The translations under genes and the position numbers were made by a program. Below, piece after piece: positions 1-8,900 of a DNA stretch of 64,000 bases. The stretch's first letter is position 1, and each line of letters starts with the position of its first letter. The notes beneath the pieces are model-generated. The model saw nothing but the letters and a program-made list of their open reading frames with translations, was not told the DNA's origin and searched no databases. The DNA comes from an uncultured Actinomycetaceae bacterium. Lineage in GTDB: Bacteria > Actinomycetota > Actinomycetes > Actinomycetales > Actinomycetaceae. The stretch is taken from the NCBI GenBank assembly GCA_902464405.1, contig CABQJD010000002.1:1-64000 (forward strand). The letters run 5' to 3'.

Positions 1-112
1 AGCCGTTGCCGTTCCCAAGCGTAAGTAAAACCCCGAAAACGAAGAACAGGCACACGGCGATAATCAGAAGCACTATCTTCCTGCACATGCGCCTGACTAT
101 CTCGTTCAACAT
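1..112 (-). CDS. Partial membrane or exported protein, N-terminus only
   Basis: A reverse-strand frame opens with ATG at 112 and runs off the left edge after 37 codons. The visible N-terminus is a short basic segment with several Arg and Lys residues, then about 20 strongly hydrophobic residues, then a Gly/Asn-rich stretch. That is the look of a signal peptide or signal anchor. A Shine-Dalgarno-like GGTGGAAG lies 5 bases upstream and an in-frame TAG lies seven codons before the ATG, which fixes the start. It follows truA on the same strand after a 270-base gap that holds a strong inverted repeat. The family cannot be told from 37 residues. Confidence 0.6.
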   Translation of the reverse strand, partial: MLNEIVRRMCRKIVLLIIAVCLFFVFGVLLTLGNGNG

Positions 113-157
113 TCGATTCTTCCACCACGCCTATTCGCCTCCAAGCATATCTATCAA

Positions 158-199
158 CTCACTCATTGCGAGCATATCAGTGAGCATGCAATGAGTGAG
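158..199 (-). promoter_or_regulatory. 12-bp inverted repeat in the leader of the left-edge gene
   Basis: CTCACTCATTGC at 158-169 and its exact reverse complement GCAATGAGTGAG at 188-199 are separated by 18 bases. The repeat lies 46 bases upstream of the ATG at 112. No T-run follows on either strand, so it does not look like an intrinsic terminator. It could be an mRNA leader hairpin or an operator. On the minus strand a possible 18-codon upstream frame (187 to 131) runs through it. Its role is unknown. Confidence 0.45.
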
Positions 200-383
200 A
201 GATATAGTAAATACGTATTACTCAATACTGACTTTCACAAAAAAAAATAGCGTCTAGTGGATTTTGCTATAGGATATCCGCGCAATCGGTAATAGGATCT
301 ACCTTAAATACTCTAGACCGCCTCGTCGCCCTATTTTGGTGCATTTCAGTATATTTGCATATTTCACTAAACCGCGCCGCACA

Positions 384-1229
384 TTATCCCCGATAAATAC
401 GCGCTCGCTGAGCTTGCAGCCCATATTCGCTTGGCGACGATGGGTACCCAACTTCTGCGAGTGTAAGAGGATGCGCTGGAGCAACAACCATACCTGCATG
501 ATTGTGAGCAGCTAAGCGTTCTCCCGCCCAGCTCGGTGGCTTTGCTCCACGCCCAATATCAAGTAAAGTGCCCATCATTGCACGCACCTGGGAATGGCAA
601 AAAGCATCAGCCCTCACACGGGCGCAAATTCCGCCGTCAGCATCTCGATCAAAGCGAAGCTCATGCAAAGTGCGCACTGTAGACGCCCCCCCGCGAGGTT
701 TCGCATAGGAAATAAAATCATGCTCACCAATCAGGGCAAGGGAAGCTTCATTCATCTTTTGGCAATCAAGACGCTGTGACATCCAAAGGACGTCACTTTC
801 AAGAGGATTCCAGATACGCGGCGAATCCGCAATACGGTATATATAGGAACGCCATAGAGCTGAAAAACGCGCATCGAACGATTCAGGCACAGGCGTCACG
901 CCCTGCACAACCACATCTGAGAATCCATGCGGCTCTGGAGCTGTGCGGGCAAGCACAGCATTCACAGCTCGCACAAGCGCATCTGCAGGAGCACGATCGG
1001 AGCGCCCAGGCAGTGCAAACCATCTCACGTCACTAATGTCTGTATGTGCCACTTGCCCACGCGCATGCACACCTGCATCCGTCCGCCCTGCAACAGTGAG
1101 GGTGACGGGTTCGCGCACGACAGCCGCAAGCGCTTGCTCTATCTCGCCTTGCACTGTGCGAAGCTTTGGCTGAGCAGCCCAGCCGTGAAAGCCAGCACCG
1201 TTATAGGCAATATCCAGACGAATTCTCAT
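384..1229 (-). CDS. truA: tRNA pseudouridine(38-40) synthase TruA
   Basis: TruA converts uridines 38-40 of the tRNA anticodon arm to pseudouridine in the cytosol. The catalytic motif GRTDAGVHA is at residues 48-56, with the nucleophilic Asp at 51, and the N-terminus has the usual start (MRIRLDIAYNGAGFHG). At 281 residues it is slightly longer than the 245-270 common in the family. The ATG lies 5 bases after the stop codon of the upstream racemase-like gene and has no clear Shine-Dalgarno sequence, which suggests coupled translation. In many actinobacteria truA follows rplQ directly. Here 11.4 kb lies between them. Confidence 0.95.
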   Translation of the reverse strand: MRIRLDIAYNGAGFHGWAAQPKLRTVQGEIEQALAAVVREPVTLTVAGRTDAGVHARGQVAHTDISDVRWFALPGRSDRAPADALVRAVNAVLARTAPEPHGFSDVVVQGVTPVPESFDARFSALWRSYIYRIADSPRIWNPLESDVLWMSQRLDCQKMNEASLALIGEHDFISYAKPRGGASTVRTLHELRFDRDADGGICARVRADAFCHSQVRAMMGTLLDIGRGAKPPSWAGERLAAHNHAGMVVAPAHPLTLAEVGYPSSPSEYGLQAQRARIYRG

Positions 1230-1234
1230 GAATT

Positions 1235-2314
1235 TTAATCTTGTACAGGAAATAAATAATCATGCGTAGCTGCACTGGCCAGAGCAGCATAATCACACAT
1301 AAACCGAATTACACTTCCTACATCATATTTTTCAGAAGAATCGGTCACGTCACACACAATATAGTCACTTGCTCCACCAAGAATTTCCACTCCTGGATCC
1401 ACAGGGATAAGCCCATCAAGATAAATGCTTTGCCGCCCGATAGCGACTAGAGCGCGGCGGCGAATGCCTTTATCAGCAAACTGAGGAATACCGCCGAAGG
1501 CATCGCCATTACCGCTCTTGCCCCACGGAAGTGAAGGCTTGTTTTTAAGTTCAACAATCTCAGCTTCCAAAATGGCTGTATCCTGCTGGAGCTCTTCTAT
1601 ATCTTCTTCATAGCAAGGCAGCCTACCGAGCATAATAGACTCTCCGCAGCGAAGATTATTCACAGCAGAAGGAAGAGTTCCCTCCCTAAGCATATGCAAA
1701 GAACTGGAATTTCCTCCAGACACAATCTCTAGCTCACGTCCAAGAGCGCTCTGAATCAACTCGGCTTTCTTGCTCAAATCGCCCATATTGGTGCAAGACG
1801 GCAAGATGTTGCCATAGCAGCTAAGATTTGCTCCTATACCTGCCAGATGCACGCGCGGCATCATTTCAACACACTGGGCAAGCTGAACGATCTCCTCTTC
1901 ATCGCTGCCTTCGCGCAAATCTCCGATTTCTGCCATGAGGATGACGCTGTATGCCTCATCGTGCACTGTGCAGTATTCGTTAATTCGCTCAAGCGTAATA
2001 CGCTCAGAGACTAGCGATAGATCGGTAAGTCCAACCAGTTCAGGTATTTCGCTGAGCATAGGTTCGCGAATCATCCATTTATGCACATCTAAATTCTGGT
2101 ACTTGCGCACAAAAGCAAGATTGCTATCAGCGACAGCATCAACTCCCATACTACGCGCTTCATCAACAATGGAACGTATCACAGGAAGGTGCCCAGCTAA
2201 AGATTTGACCACTGGCGTAATACTTACTTCATGATCAATGCCCATCTGCAAAACTTTTCGAGCATTGCTAGCAATGCCGTCTTTATTAAGGACGATCTGA
2301 GGATATAATCCCAC
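1235..2314 (-). CDS. PLP-dependent alanine/ornithine racemase family protein (fold type III)
   Basis: This 359-residue protein resembles the ornithine-racemase (Orr/YhfX) branch of fold-type III PLP enzymes, which share the alanine racemase N-terminal barrel. The presumed PLP lysine is Lys37 in VVKSLAGHLP, and a Gly/Ser-rich phosphate-binding stretch (VSGGNSSS) lies near residues 198-205. It starts at GTG 2314, with AGGAAG 8 bases upstream. It sits between the ATP-grasp gene, 26 bases upstream, and truA, 5 bases downstream, and is almost certainly co-transcribed with both. The cell-wall alanine racemase is a different, two-domain protein. The amino acid used here is unknown; ornithine, lysine or alanine are family precedents. 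Confidence 0.8.
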   Translation of the reverse strand: MGLYPQIVLNKDGIASNARKVLQMGIDHEVSITPVVKSLAGHLPVIRSIVDEARSMGVDAVADSNLAFVRKYQNLDVHKWMIREPMLSEIPELVGLTDLSLVSERITLERINEYCTVHDEAYSVILMAEIGDLREGSDEEEIVQLAQCVEMMPRVHLAGIGANLSCYGNILPSCTNMGDLSKKAELIQSALGRELEIVSGGNSSSLHMLREGTLPSAVNNLRCGESIMLGRLPCYEEDIEELQQDTAILEAEIVELKNKPSLPWGKSGNGDAFGGIPQFADKGIRRRALVAIGRQSIYLDGLIPVDPGVEILGGASDYIVCDVTDSSEKYDVGSVIRFMCDYAALASAATHDYLFPVQD

Positions 2315-2340
2315 TGTAGTTTCTTCCTATAGTTGGAACG

Positions 2341-3369
2341 TTAATATTTAAAACTCGGCACAATTTCATTTAAGACGGGCAATATCCCGATACCCCCTGG
2401 AGTCTGCCCAGGAAGTTGCCAGAAATCGTGAGCGGTATATGGATTTCCTTCGATAATTGCAGGTCCGTTTGGCGTGATAGCTACGTCCCAGCCAACATAA
2501 CGCAACTCTGGAACAACACGGGCAGCTTGCAGCACAAATTCTTTAGCCTCTTGGAAAAGAGGTGTACGGAAACCAACAATTTTTTCGTTGCTGTTCGGAT
2601 GGTTAGTGATTTCTCCATGCGCCTGAGTATCTCCATAATGCGCTGGATATAAAAACTCACCTGTGCACAAATCAACTGGACCATGCACACCATAGTTATC
2701 GACGATCCGCCCATTGATCCCGAATTTTTGCACTGCGTAAATAAGGTGAGCTTCTCCGTCGTCACCAATAATAGTAATCATACGCATTGTATTGAGCGCA
2801 TGATCGTAAATCTTTGCGAGATCGGGATGGTTATGAAGCACCTCTTCGAGCAGACCAAAATTATGACTCGTCACATATTGCACAAAATCTTCTGGCGATG
2901 AAAAATCTGATCGCTTGAGCAGTTCCATTCCGATGCCACAAGCAAGATCATTTGGCTTGGCAAAGAACTCTTCATGGCTTTCAAAGAAAGATTTAATACT
3001 GCTTTCTTCTGCTGTGGCCAAATCTAAGAAATCGCGCCCGAGATAATCCTTAAATAATTTATTAAACAGCGCTTTATGCTCAAAAAGATTGATTAAGCCC
3101 TGATCGTTCATCTGCATATTGAGTTTTTTAGCGCGGAAACGGGTGAGATACGTGTCTTTTTGCTGATCGCTCAGATGCGCAAAGTCGAAAATATTATAGT
3201 CGTAATATCCCGCTCCATATTTTACAAATGACCTAGCCATATCGTAAGCGCAAAAAATTTTGCTCTTCCCAGACATCTTTTGAGCTTTAGCCAACTCACC
3301 TGCAAACTTCTTAAAAGTGACGCCCTTCAATACGTGCAGAGCATATCCACCCAGATTAGCAGCCATCAC
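2341..3369 (-). CDS. Sugar-transfer-associated ATP-grasp protein
   Basis: The 342-residue sequence fits the ATPgrasp_ST type of ATP-grasp ligase. It has an N-terminal helical part with the typical YDYNIFDFAHLSDQQ stretch near residues 56-70, a Lys and Gly-rich central nucleotide-binding region, and a C-terminal metal-binding motif IIEGN at about 305-309. ATP-grasp enzymes join a carboxylate to an amine or thiol through an acyl phosphate. Members of this branch often lie near cell-surface sugar or peptide genes. The start has a good AAAGGTGG upstream. It leads the operon ATP-grasp, racemase-like, truA and is divergent from the F420-ligase-like gene. Its substrates are unknown. Confidence 0.78.
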   Translation of the reverse strand: MMAANLGGYALHVLKGVTFKKFAGELAKAQKMSGKSKIFCAYDMARSFVKYGAGYYDYNIFDFAHLSDQQKDTYLTRFRAKKLNMQMNDQGLINLFEHKALFNKLFKDYLGRDFLDLATAEESSIKSFFESHEEFFAKPNDLACGIGMELLKRSDFSSPEDFVQYVTSHNFGLLEEVLHNHPDLAKIYDHALNTMRMITIIGDDGEAHLIYAVQKFGINGRIVDNYGVHGPVDLCTGEFLYPAHYGDTQAHGEITNHPNSNEKIVGFRTPLFQEAKEFVLQAARVVPELRYVGWDVAITPNGPAIIEGNPYTAHDFWQLPGQTPGGIGILPVLNEIVPSFKY

Positions 3370-3484
3370 TCGCCACCTTTCCTATCGCTATCTTTGCTTT
3401 CATACTAATACATACGGCAAATCTAGCTGAATAGTGCCACTCTATCTACACACGTGATGAGAGGCACAGCTACGACCAGCAGGT

Positions 3485-3518
3485 AAAAAGAATACAAAAA
3501 AGAATACAAAAGATATAC
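3485..3518 (+). repeat. A-rich tandem repeat ending in a -10 element
   Basis: Three imperfect units of 11-12 bases (AAAAAGAATAC, AAAAAAGAATAC, AAAAGATATAC) lie head to tail in the 227-base gap between the divergent genes at 3369 and 3597. The last unit contains TATACT at 3514-3519, a plausible -10 element. This would place transcription start near 3526, inside the longer open frame that begins at 3519. That argues for the ATG at 3597 as the true start of the downstream gene. No convincing -35 is seen. Confidence 0.4.
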
Positions 3519-3596
3519 TTGTGCATACGCCGAAAGAAGAGAAGGCAGAAAATTTCTTCGAACGCCCTTGCACTCTTAATCAATGAAAGTACGTGT

Positions 3597-4331
3597 ATGA
3601 ACAAGAATTTATCTGAACAGCGCAGACAAGCTCACGGCATCACTTACTTTGAACGCGCTGCGATAGATGACGGCGCAGGAGCCTTGTATCAGCGCTTCGC
3701 AATCCAAACACATTTTATTCAGCCAGAAGAAAATCATGTTGAGCTTGTCAAAAAATATGTGCTTCCTTTAGCTCAAGAAGGAGATATCCTCTCCTGCGGA
3801 GCAAAAGTAATGGGTCTGGCAGCTGGCAATGTGTATCATCGTGAGGATATGCGCCTTGGTTTTTTCGCGAAACTCCTCTATCGATTCGGAGCAGAATCTA
3901 CAACAGGTTTAGGTGTGCGCGATCCCTATAAGCTGCAAGTAATTATCAATGAATTTGGTCTCCATCGAGTTTTGCTCGGAGCCTTCCTTTCTGCCCTCAC
4001 AAAACCTTTTGGCATACGCGGAGTATTTTATAAAGTTGTGGGCGAAGGCGCAGGAGCGGTAGATGGATTTTATGCCGATTCCAGTTTCGACACATATAAG
4101 GATATGGCTGTGGTTAATCCAAAAAATGGTGTGCAGATGTGCGACCAAATCGTAGAAGCTACAAATATTCCAACCATGATTATGGATGCCAACGATTTTG
4201 ATGCAAATATTCTTTCTTACTCCACCGATTTCCCTCTTTCGGAAGATCAAATTCATTGTATTATGAGAGACAACCCTTCTGGGCAAGAAGATGAGCTGAC
4301 TCCGTTTATCCTTCTACGCAAATTAAAATAA
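3597..4331 (+). CDS. Coenzyme F420-0:L-glutamate ligase-like protein (CofE family)
   Basis: This 244-residue protein resembles CofE, the GTP-dependent enzyme that adds gamma-linked glutamates to F420-0. The segment GDILSCGAKVMGLAAGN matches the conserved GD-V/I-L...K-V nucleotide and metal region of that family, and VVGEGAGAVDG is a second Gly-rich stretch. The ATG at 3597 is chosen because a likely -10 overlaps the alternative TTG at 3519 and because family members begin close to the TYFERAAI segment. No F420 biosynthesis or F420-dependent oxidoreductase gene is visible nearby. With the divergent racemase-like and ATP-grasp genes it may work on a different gamma-glutamyl or D-amino-acid product. 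The function is inferred only. Confidence 0.72.
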   Translation: MNKNLSEQRRQAHGITYFERAAIDDGAGALYQRFAIQTHFIQPEENHVELVKKYVLPLAQEGDILSCGAKVMGLAAGNVYHREDMRLGFFAKLLYRFGAESTTGLGVRDPYKLQVIINEFGLHRVLLGAFLSALTKPFGIRGVFYKVVGEGAGAVDGFYADSSFDTYKDMAVVNPKNGVQMCDQIVEATNIPTMIMDANDFDANILSYSTDFPLSEDQIHCIMRDNPSGQEDELTPFILLRKLK

Positions 4332-4474
4332 AACTAAAAATAAATCTGAAGCATACGAACGGATTGAATAGATATAAAGTAGGAAAATTAACCCCAACTC
4401 CCACCTCTCCGTCAGCAATATAAAATCTCAATATCCAAACGAAAGCCGTCCACACTGTGACCACATAAGCTTAC

Positions 4475-4495
4475 AGTCTACTATCTGCATAGACT
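4475..4495 (+). promoter_or_regulatory. Inverted repeat just upstream of purC
   Basis: AGTCTA at 4475-4480 and TAGACT at 4490-4495 are exact reverse complements separated by 9 bases, ending 15 bases before the purC ATG and beside its weak AGAG ribosome-binding site. It could be an operator for the purine operon or a small hairpin limiting translation. No PurR-type box is recognised, and I see no clear -35/-10 pair in the 179-base gap 4332-4510. Confidence 0.3.
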
Positions 4496-4510
4496 TAGAG
4501 CGTGGCTTTA

Positions 4511-5389
4511 ATGAAACATTTTATGATTGATTCTGCCCCGCTTCTCTCGTCTGGCAAAGTTCGCGATCTTTACGATGCCGACGATAAGCTTCTCATCGTC
4601 GTCACAGATCGCGTATCTGCGTTTGACGTCGTATTTGATCAGCTAATCCCTGATAAAGGCGCCGTACTCAACAGTATTTCCGCTTTCTGGTTTCGCAAAC
4701 TAGCTCATATTATCCCCAACCATATGGTGAGCACAGACCCTGCCGAATACCCAGCGCCTTTCAATGCGTATGCTGCAGATCTAGCGCAACGTTCAATGCT
4801 CGTCAATAAACTCACGATGGTAGAAGCTGAATGTATTGTGCGAGGCTATCTCGAAGGCTCCGCACTCAAGAGCTACCGCACAGACGGCACAATCAATGGC
4901 GTAAAAATGCCCAGTGGACTTCGCCAAGGAGATAAGCTCCCCGAACCGATTTTCACTCCGAGCACAAAAGCAACGAACGGGCATGACGAAAATATTTCAG
5001 TGGCAGAGCTAAAAAACCAGATCGGAACAGAAACTGCCGAGGCCCTCGAAGAAGCCTCTCTCGCGCTCTTTAAAGAAGCCAGCGATTACGCTGAAAGTCG
5101 CGGAATTATTCTCGCGGATACGAAATTTGAGTTCGGCTATCGTGACGGCGTACTTCACCTTGGTGACGAATCCTTCACCCCTGATTCTTCTCGTTTCTGG
5201 GATGCGGCAACATGGGAACCAGGGCACGCTCAAGCAAGCTTCGATAAGCAGTATCTGCGCGAATGGCTAGAAACGTCTGATTGGGATAAAACTTATCCAG
5301 CTCCTGAGCTTCCCAAAGACGTGATCGCCAATACTGCTACCAGATATCGAGAAGCATACGAACGCCTCACAGGCGAAGCATGGAAGTGA
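4511..5389 (+). CDS. purC: Phosphoribosylaminoimidazole-succinocarboxamide synthase
   Basis: PurC condenses CAIR with aspartate using ATP to give SAICAR in purine synthesis. The family signature around IVRGYLEGSALKSY is present, as are the N-terminal SGKVRDLYD and VTDRVSAFDV nucleotide-binding segments. The protein is 292 residues from the ATG at 4511. A GTG at 4502 is in frame but only one base from the AGAG that serves as ribosome-binding site, so 4511 fits better. It is the first gene of purC-purE-purL-purM-purD, with purE 6 bases downstream. Confidence 0.95.
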   Translation: MKHFMIDSAPLLSSGKVRDLYDADDKLLIVVTDRVSAFDVVFDQLIPDKGAVLNSISAFWFRKLAHIIPNHMVSTDPAEYPAPFNAYAADLAQRSMLVNKLTMVEAECIVRGYLEGSALKSYRTDGTINGVKMPSGLRQGDKLPEPIFTPSTKATNGHDENISVAELKNQIGTETAEALEEASLALFKEASDYAESRGIILADTKFEFGYRDGVLHLGDESFTPDSSRFWDAATWEPGHAQASFDKQYLREWLETSDWDKTYPAPELPKDVIANTATRYREAYERLTGEAWK

Positions 5390-5395
5390 GAAACG

Positions 5396-5884
5396 ATGAG
5401 CGCCGCCAAAGTTGCAATTATTATGGGATCCCGCTCCGATCTGGAAGCTATGAACGAAGCCGCAAACGTGCTCAAACAGTTCGGCATAGAATACGAGATG
5501 CGAGCACTCTCTGCACACCGCACCCCTGAAGCTGTTAAAGAGTTTATCTCCACTCTAGCCGATCGTGGATTTGCAGCCGTTATTGCAGGCGCGGGCGGAG
5601 CAGCACACCTTGCAGGCGTATGCGCTTCTCATACTCATCTACCCGTCATCGGCGTCCCCATGCGCACATCTCTCGCTGGCGGATTAGATTCCTTGCTTTC
5701 GACAGTGCAAATGCCACGAGGAATTCCCGTTGCAACCACTGCAACAGGAGGCACAGGAGCCTATAATGCCGCACTTCTCACAGTATCGATTATTGCGCTG
5801 AGTGACGCCGATATGCGCGAGAAATATATTTCTTTCCGCCGCGATCAAACTGAGAAAGTTCTCGCACAAAGCGTCATCGACTAG
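5396..5884 (+). CDS. purE: N5-carboxyaminoimidazole ribonucleotide mutase
   Basis: PurE moves the carboxyl group of N5-CAIR to C4 to form CAIR, the substrate of PurC. The class I motifs GSRSDLEAM (about residues 11-19) and SAHRTPE (about 39-45) are intact, and 162 residues is the usual length. It starts 6 bases after purC. PurK, which makes N5-CAIR, is not in this window and must be encoded elsewhere. Confidence 0.95.
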   Translation: MSAAKVAIIMGSRSDLEAMNEAANVLKQFGIEYEMRALSAHRTPEAVKEFISTLADRGFAAVIAGAGGAAHLAGVCASHTHLPVIGVPMRTSLAGGLDSLLSTVQMPRGIPVATTATGGTGAYNAALLTVSIIALSDADMREKYISFRRDQTEKVLAQSVID

Positions 5885-5973
5885 CACTATCGACTATCGA
5901 TTGACGAGAGCTGACGCACAACAGCATCTTTCTTACCCACCTATATACACACTTATATACACGCTTACCGTAT

Positions 5974-5989
5974 GAAAGGACGTCCTTTC
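5974..5989 (+). promoter_or_regulatory. Palindrome covering the purL ribosome-binding site
   Basis: GAAAGGACGTCCTTTC is a perfect 16-base palindrome that ends one base before the purL ATG at 5991. It contains the only Shine-Dalgarno match (AAAGGA, 975-980 of this kilobase), about 10 bases from the ATG. In RNA it could fold as a 6-bp stem with an ACGT loop and hide the ribosome-binding site. As DNA it could be an operator. Either role is inference. Confidence 0.45.
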
Positions 5990-5990
5990 C

Positions 5991-8900
5991 ATGGATCTCC
6001 GCCTCGCAGTTCGCAGAAAACCTGAGTTTCGAGAAAACGAGAAGGATCTGCTCGCCATTCTTAACAATCTGGACGGCGTTGCTTTAACAAACGTCACGAT
6101 CGTCTACACATATGATGTTTTCTCTGCAACAGAGCAAGATATTACAGCTCTTACCGAATCTGTTGTATGCGATCCACGCGTCGATACGCCTCTATCTGAA
6201 GCAAACCTCTGCGCACTGCTCAGCGCACACAATGCTACCAACCTTGGAGTAGAACCACTCCCTGGGCAGTATGATCAACGGGCAGACGCAGCCAATCAAG
6301 CACTTCGCCTTTTGCAGCCTGCCACTCACGCTCGCATCTATTCGGCAACACTCTATCTGCTTGAGCCTTCCCCCTCACCAGACGCGCTCGCCCGTATTCG
6401 CACCTACCTTATCAATCCTGTAGAAGCAGGAGAAAAAGATTACGCCACACTGCGCGAACCAGATATGGGATCGCGCCAACCGCTTGCTGAATATCCAGAC
6501 TTTTTAGAACGTGACGCCGCCGGCTTAGACGAACTTCTGCGCGAGCGTGGCATGGCAATGAATCGTGCAGATCTGCAACTCGTTCAAGAGTATTTTCGCT
6601 CTGAAGGGCGAATCCCTACCGAAGTTGAGCTAGCTGTGCTCGATACATACTGGAGCGATCATTGCCGCCACACAACTTTTAATACCAAACTCACCACAAT
6701 CGTCAATAACTCTGAACGCTTCAAAGAAGAGATCGACGGCGCTATCAAACGCTGGGAAGAGCTTCGCGAGCGCAATGGACGCGGTGATAGCGCACCCACA
6801 CTGATGGATCTCGGCACGATTATGGGCAAGCATCTTCGCAATGCTGGAATTCTTACAAATCAAGAGGTGAGCGAAGAAATCAACGCCTGCTCGGTGCGCA
6901 TCGACGTAGATACGCCACAGGGCAACGAGCCGTGGCTGCTCATGTTTAAGAACGAGACCCATAACCACCCAACTGAAATAGAACCGTTTGGCGGAGCTGC
7001 CACATGCCTTGGCGGAGCAATTCGAGACCCTCTCTCTGGGCGCTCATGGGTCTACCAAGCTCTACGCTTATCTGGCGCTGGAGATATTAACACTCCACGC
7101 AGCGCCACACGCGAAGGAAAACTCCCCCAAGCAGATATCTCTGCGCGCGCAACCCTCGGGTATTCCAGCTACGGAAACCAGATTGGTCTTGCTACCACGG
7201 GCGTACGCGAGTTTATCCATCCAGGATACGTGGCTAAACGAATGGAGCTGGGGGCAGTCGTTGCCGCTGCACCAGAAGTAAACGTGAAACGTTTGGAGCC
7301 AAAAGCTGGCGATGTCGTCATCATTCTAGGAGGGCGCACTGGTCGTGACGGGATTGGCGGAGCAACTGGTTCATCAAAAGCTCACAACGAAGAATCGCTT
7401 GCTCAATCTGGCGCGGAAGTTCAAAAAGGAAATCCAGTCAATGAGCGCAAGATCCAGCGTCTCTTCCGCCGCGCAGAGATAGCTCAGATGATTGTGCGCT
7501 GCAATGATTTTGGCGCAGGCGGCGTATGCGTGGCAGTAGGCGAATTAGCTGACAGCATCGATATTCATCTCGACCGAGTGCCACTCAAATATGCTGGTCT
7601 TAATGCCCGCGAAATTGCGATCTCAGAATCTCAGGAACGTATGGCCGTTGTGGTGCGAAGCATAGATGCATCCGCCTTTATAGCTGCTGCCACAGAAGAG
7701 AATCTCGAAGCTACTGTACTTGCAGAGGTAACCGATAGCGGCCGTATGCGAATGTTTGACGGCGATAAACTCGTCGTTGATCTCTCACGCGCTTTTATCA
7801 ACACAAATGGCGCTTCGCGTGAGCAGGAAGTAGAGATTGTCGATCCTTGCACAGATGCTACCGACGATGCACATCTACCTACTGCTACTTGCACAAACAA
7901 TTTCACACCCAACGAAGGGGCACCTGCTTTTATTCACGATGAAGCCTCCGCTAGCGTATTAGCCTCTCTTGCTGCTGCTTGCTCAGCATCGCAAGAAGGA
8001 ATGGTAGAACAATTCGATTCCACAGTTGGGCGCTCAACCGTGCTCATGCCGTATGGCGGCGCCAACCAAAAGACTAGCGAAACTGCATCAATCCAAACGC
8101 TGCCAGTGCCTGGAGGCACCACAACAGCAAGCATTATCACATACGGATATAGCCCAGCTTTAGCAGACGAATCCCCCTATCTAATGGGCGCCTATTGCGT
8201 GATTGAAGCTCTTTCGCGCCTCGTAGCTGCAGGCGGTGATGCTCGCAGCGCATGGCTCACTGTGCAAGAATACTTCCAACGCCCCGATCAAAATCCACGC
8301 GTATGGGGTGACGTGCTGCAAGCCCTGCTCGGTCTGCTTGAAGCACAAGACGCATTCAACGTGGCGGCAATCGGCGGTAAAGATTCTATGAGCGGATCCT
8401 TTGGATCTGGTGACGATGAAATTCATGTACCGCCGACACTCGTCACTTTTGCAGTTGCTGCAATGGACGCCCGCACAGCGGTAAGCGCTACACTTCCCTA
8501 TCAGCAACTGGATCTGTATTATTTGCCGCATATTCCGCTGACCTCCGATACTCCGAACTATGCTCAGTTACAGCATAATTTCGATGTATTTACCCAGCTC
8601 ACGCAAGCAGGCGGAGTCATTGCTGCTTCTGCAATTCTCCCTGGCGGCTTAGCAGCGACAGTAGTAAATATGTGCGCAGGAAATGACGTTGGATTCTTTG
8701 CCTCTAGCACGAGCGTACGCCAGTATCTGAGCGCCCAGGCAGGGCATGAAGCAGCTGTGCTCTCGCGCGCTCCTCTGGGCGGAATCGTCTTCGCAGTTGA
8801 TCCAATGATCGATATCACCCCTCTTTTCCGAGTAGGTATCTCGGGAGCAACGCCCGATGCGAGCAAGAAGCCCAGCGTCATCTACCTGGGAGCAACCACA

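Noticed and set aside
206..222. Imperfect AGTAAATACGTATTACT palindrome upstream of the left-edge gene
   Set aside because: Only the central AATACGTATT is symmetric and AT-rich palindromes of this size are frequent; the 12-bp repeat beside it is much stronger.
3519..3596. 26-codon N-terminal extension of the F420-ligase-like gene from TTG 3519
   Set aside because: The TTG overlaps a TATACT -10 element, so the transcript should start after it; the extension is basic and unlike the family.
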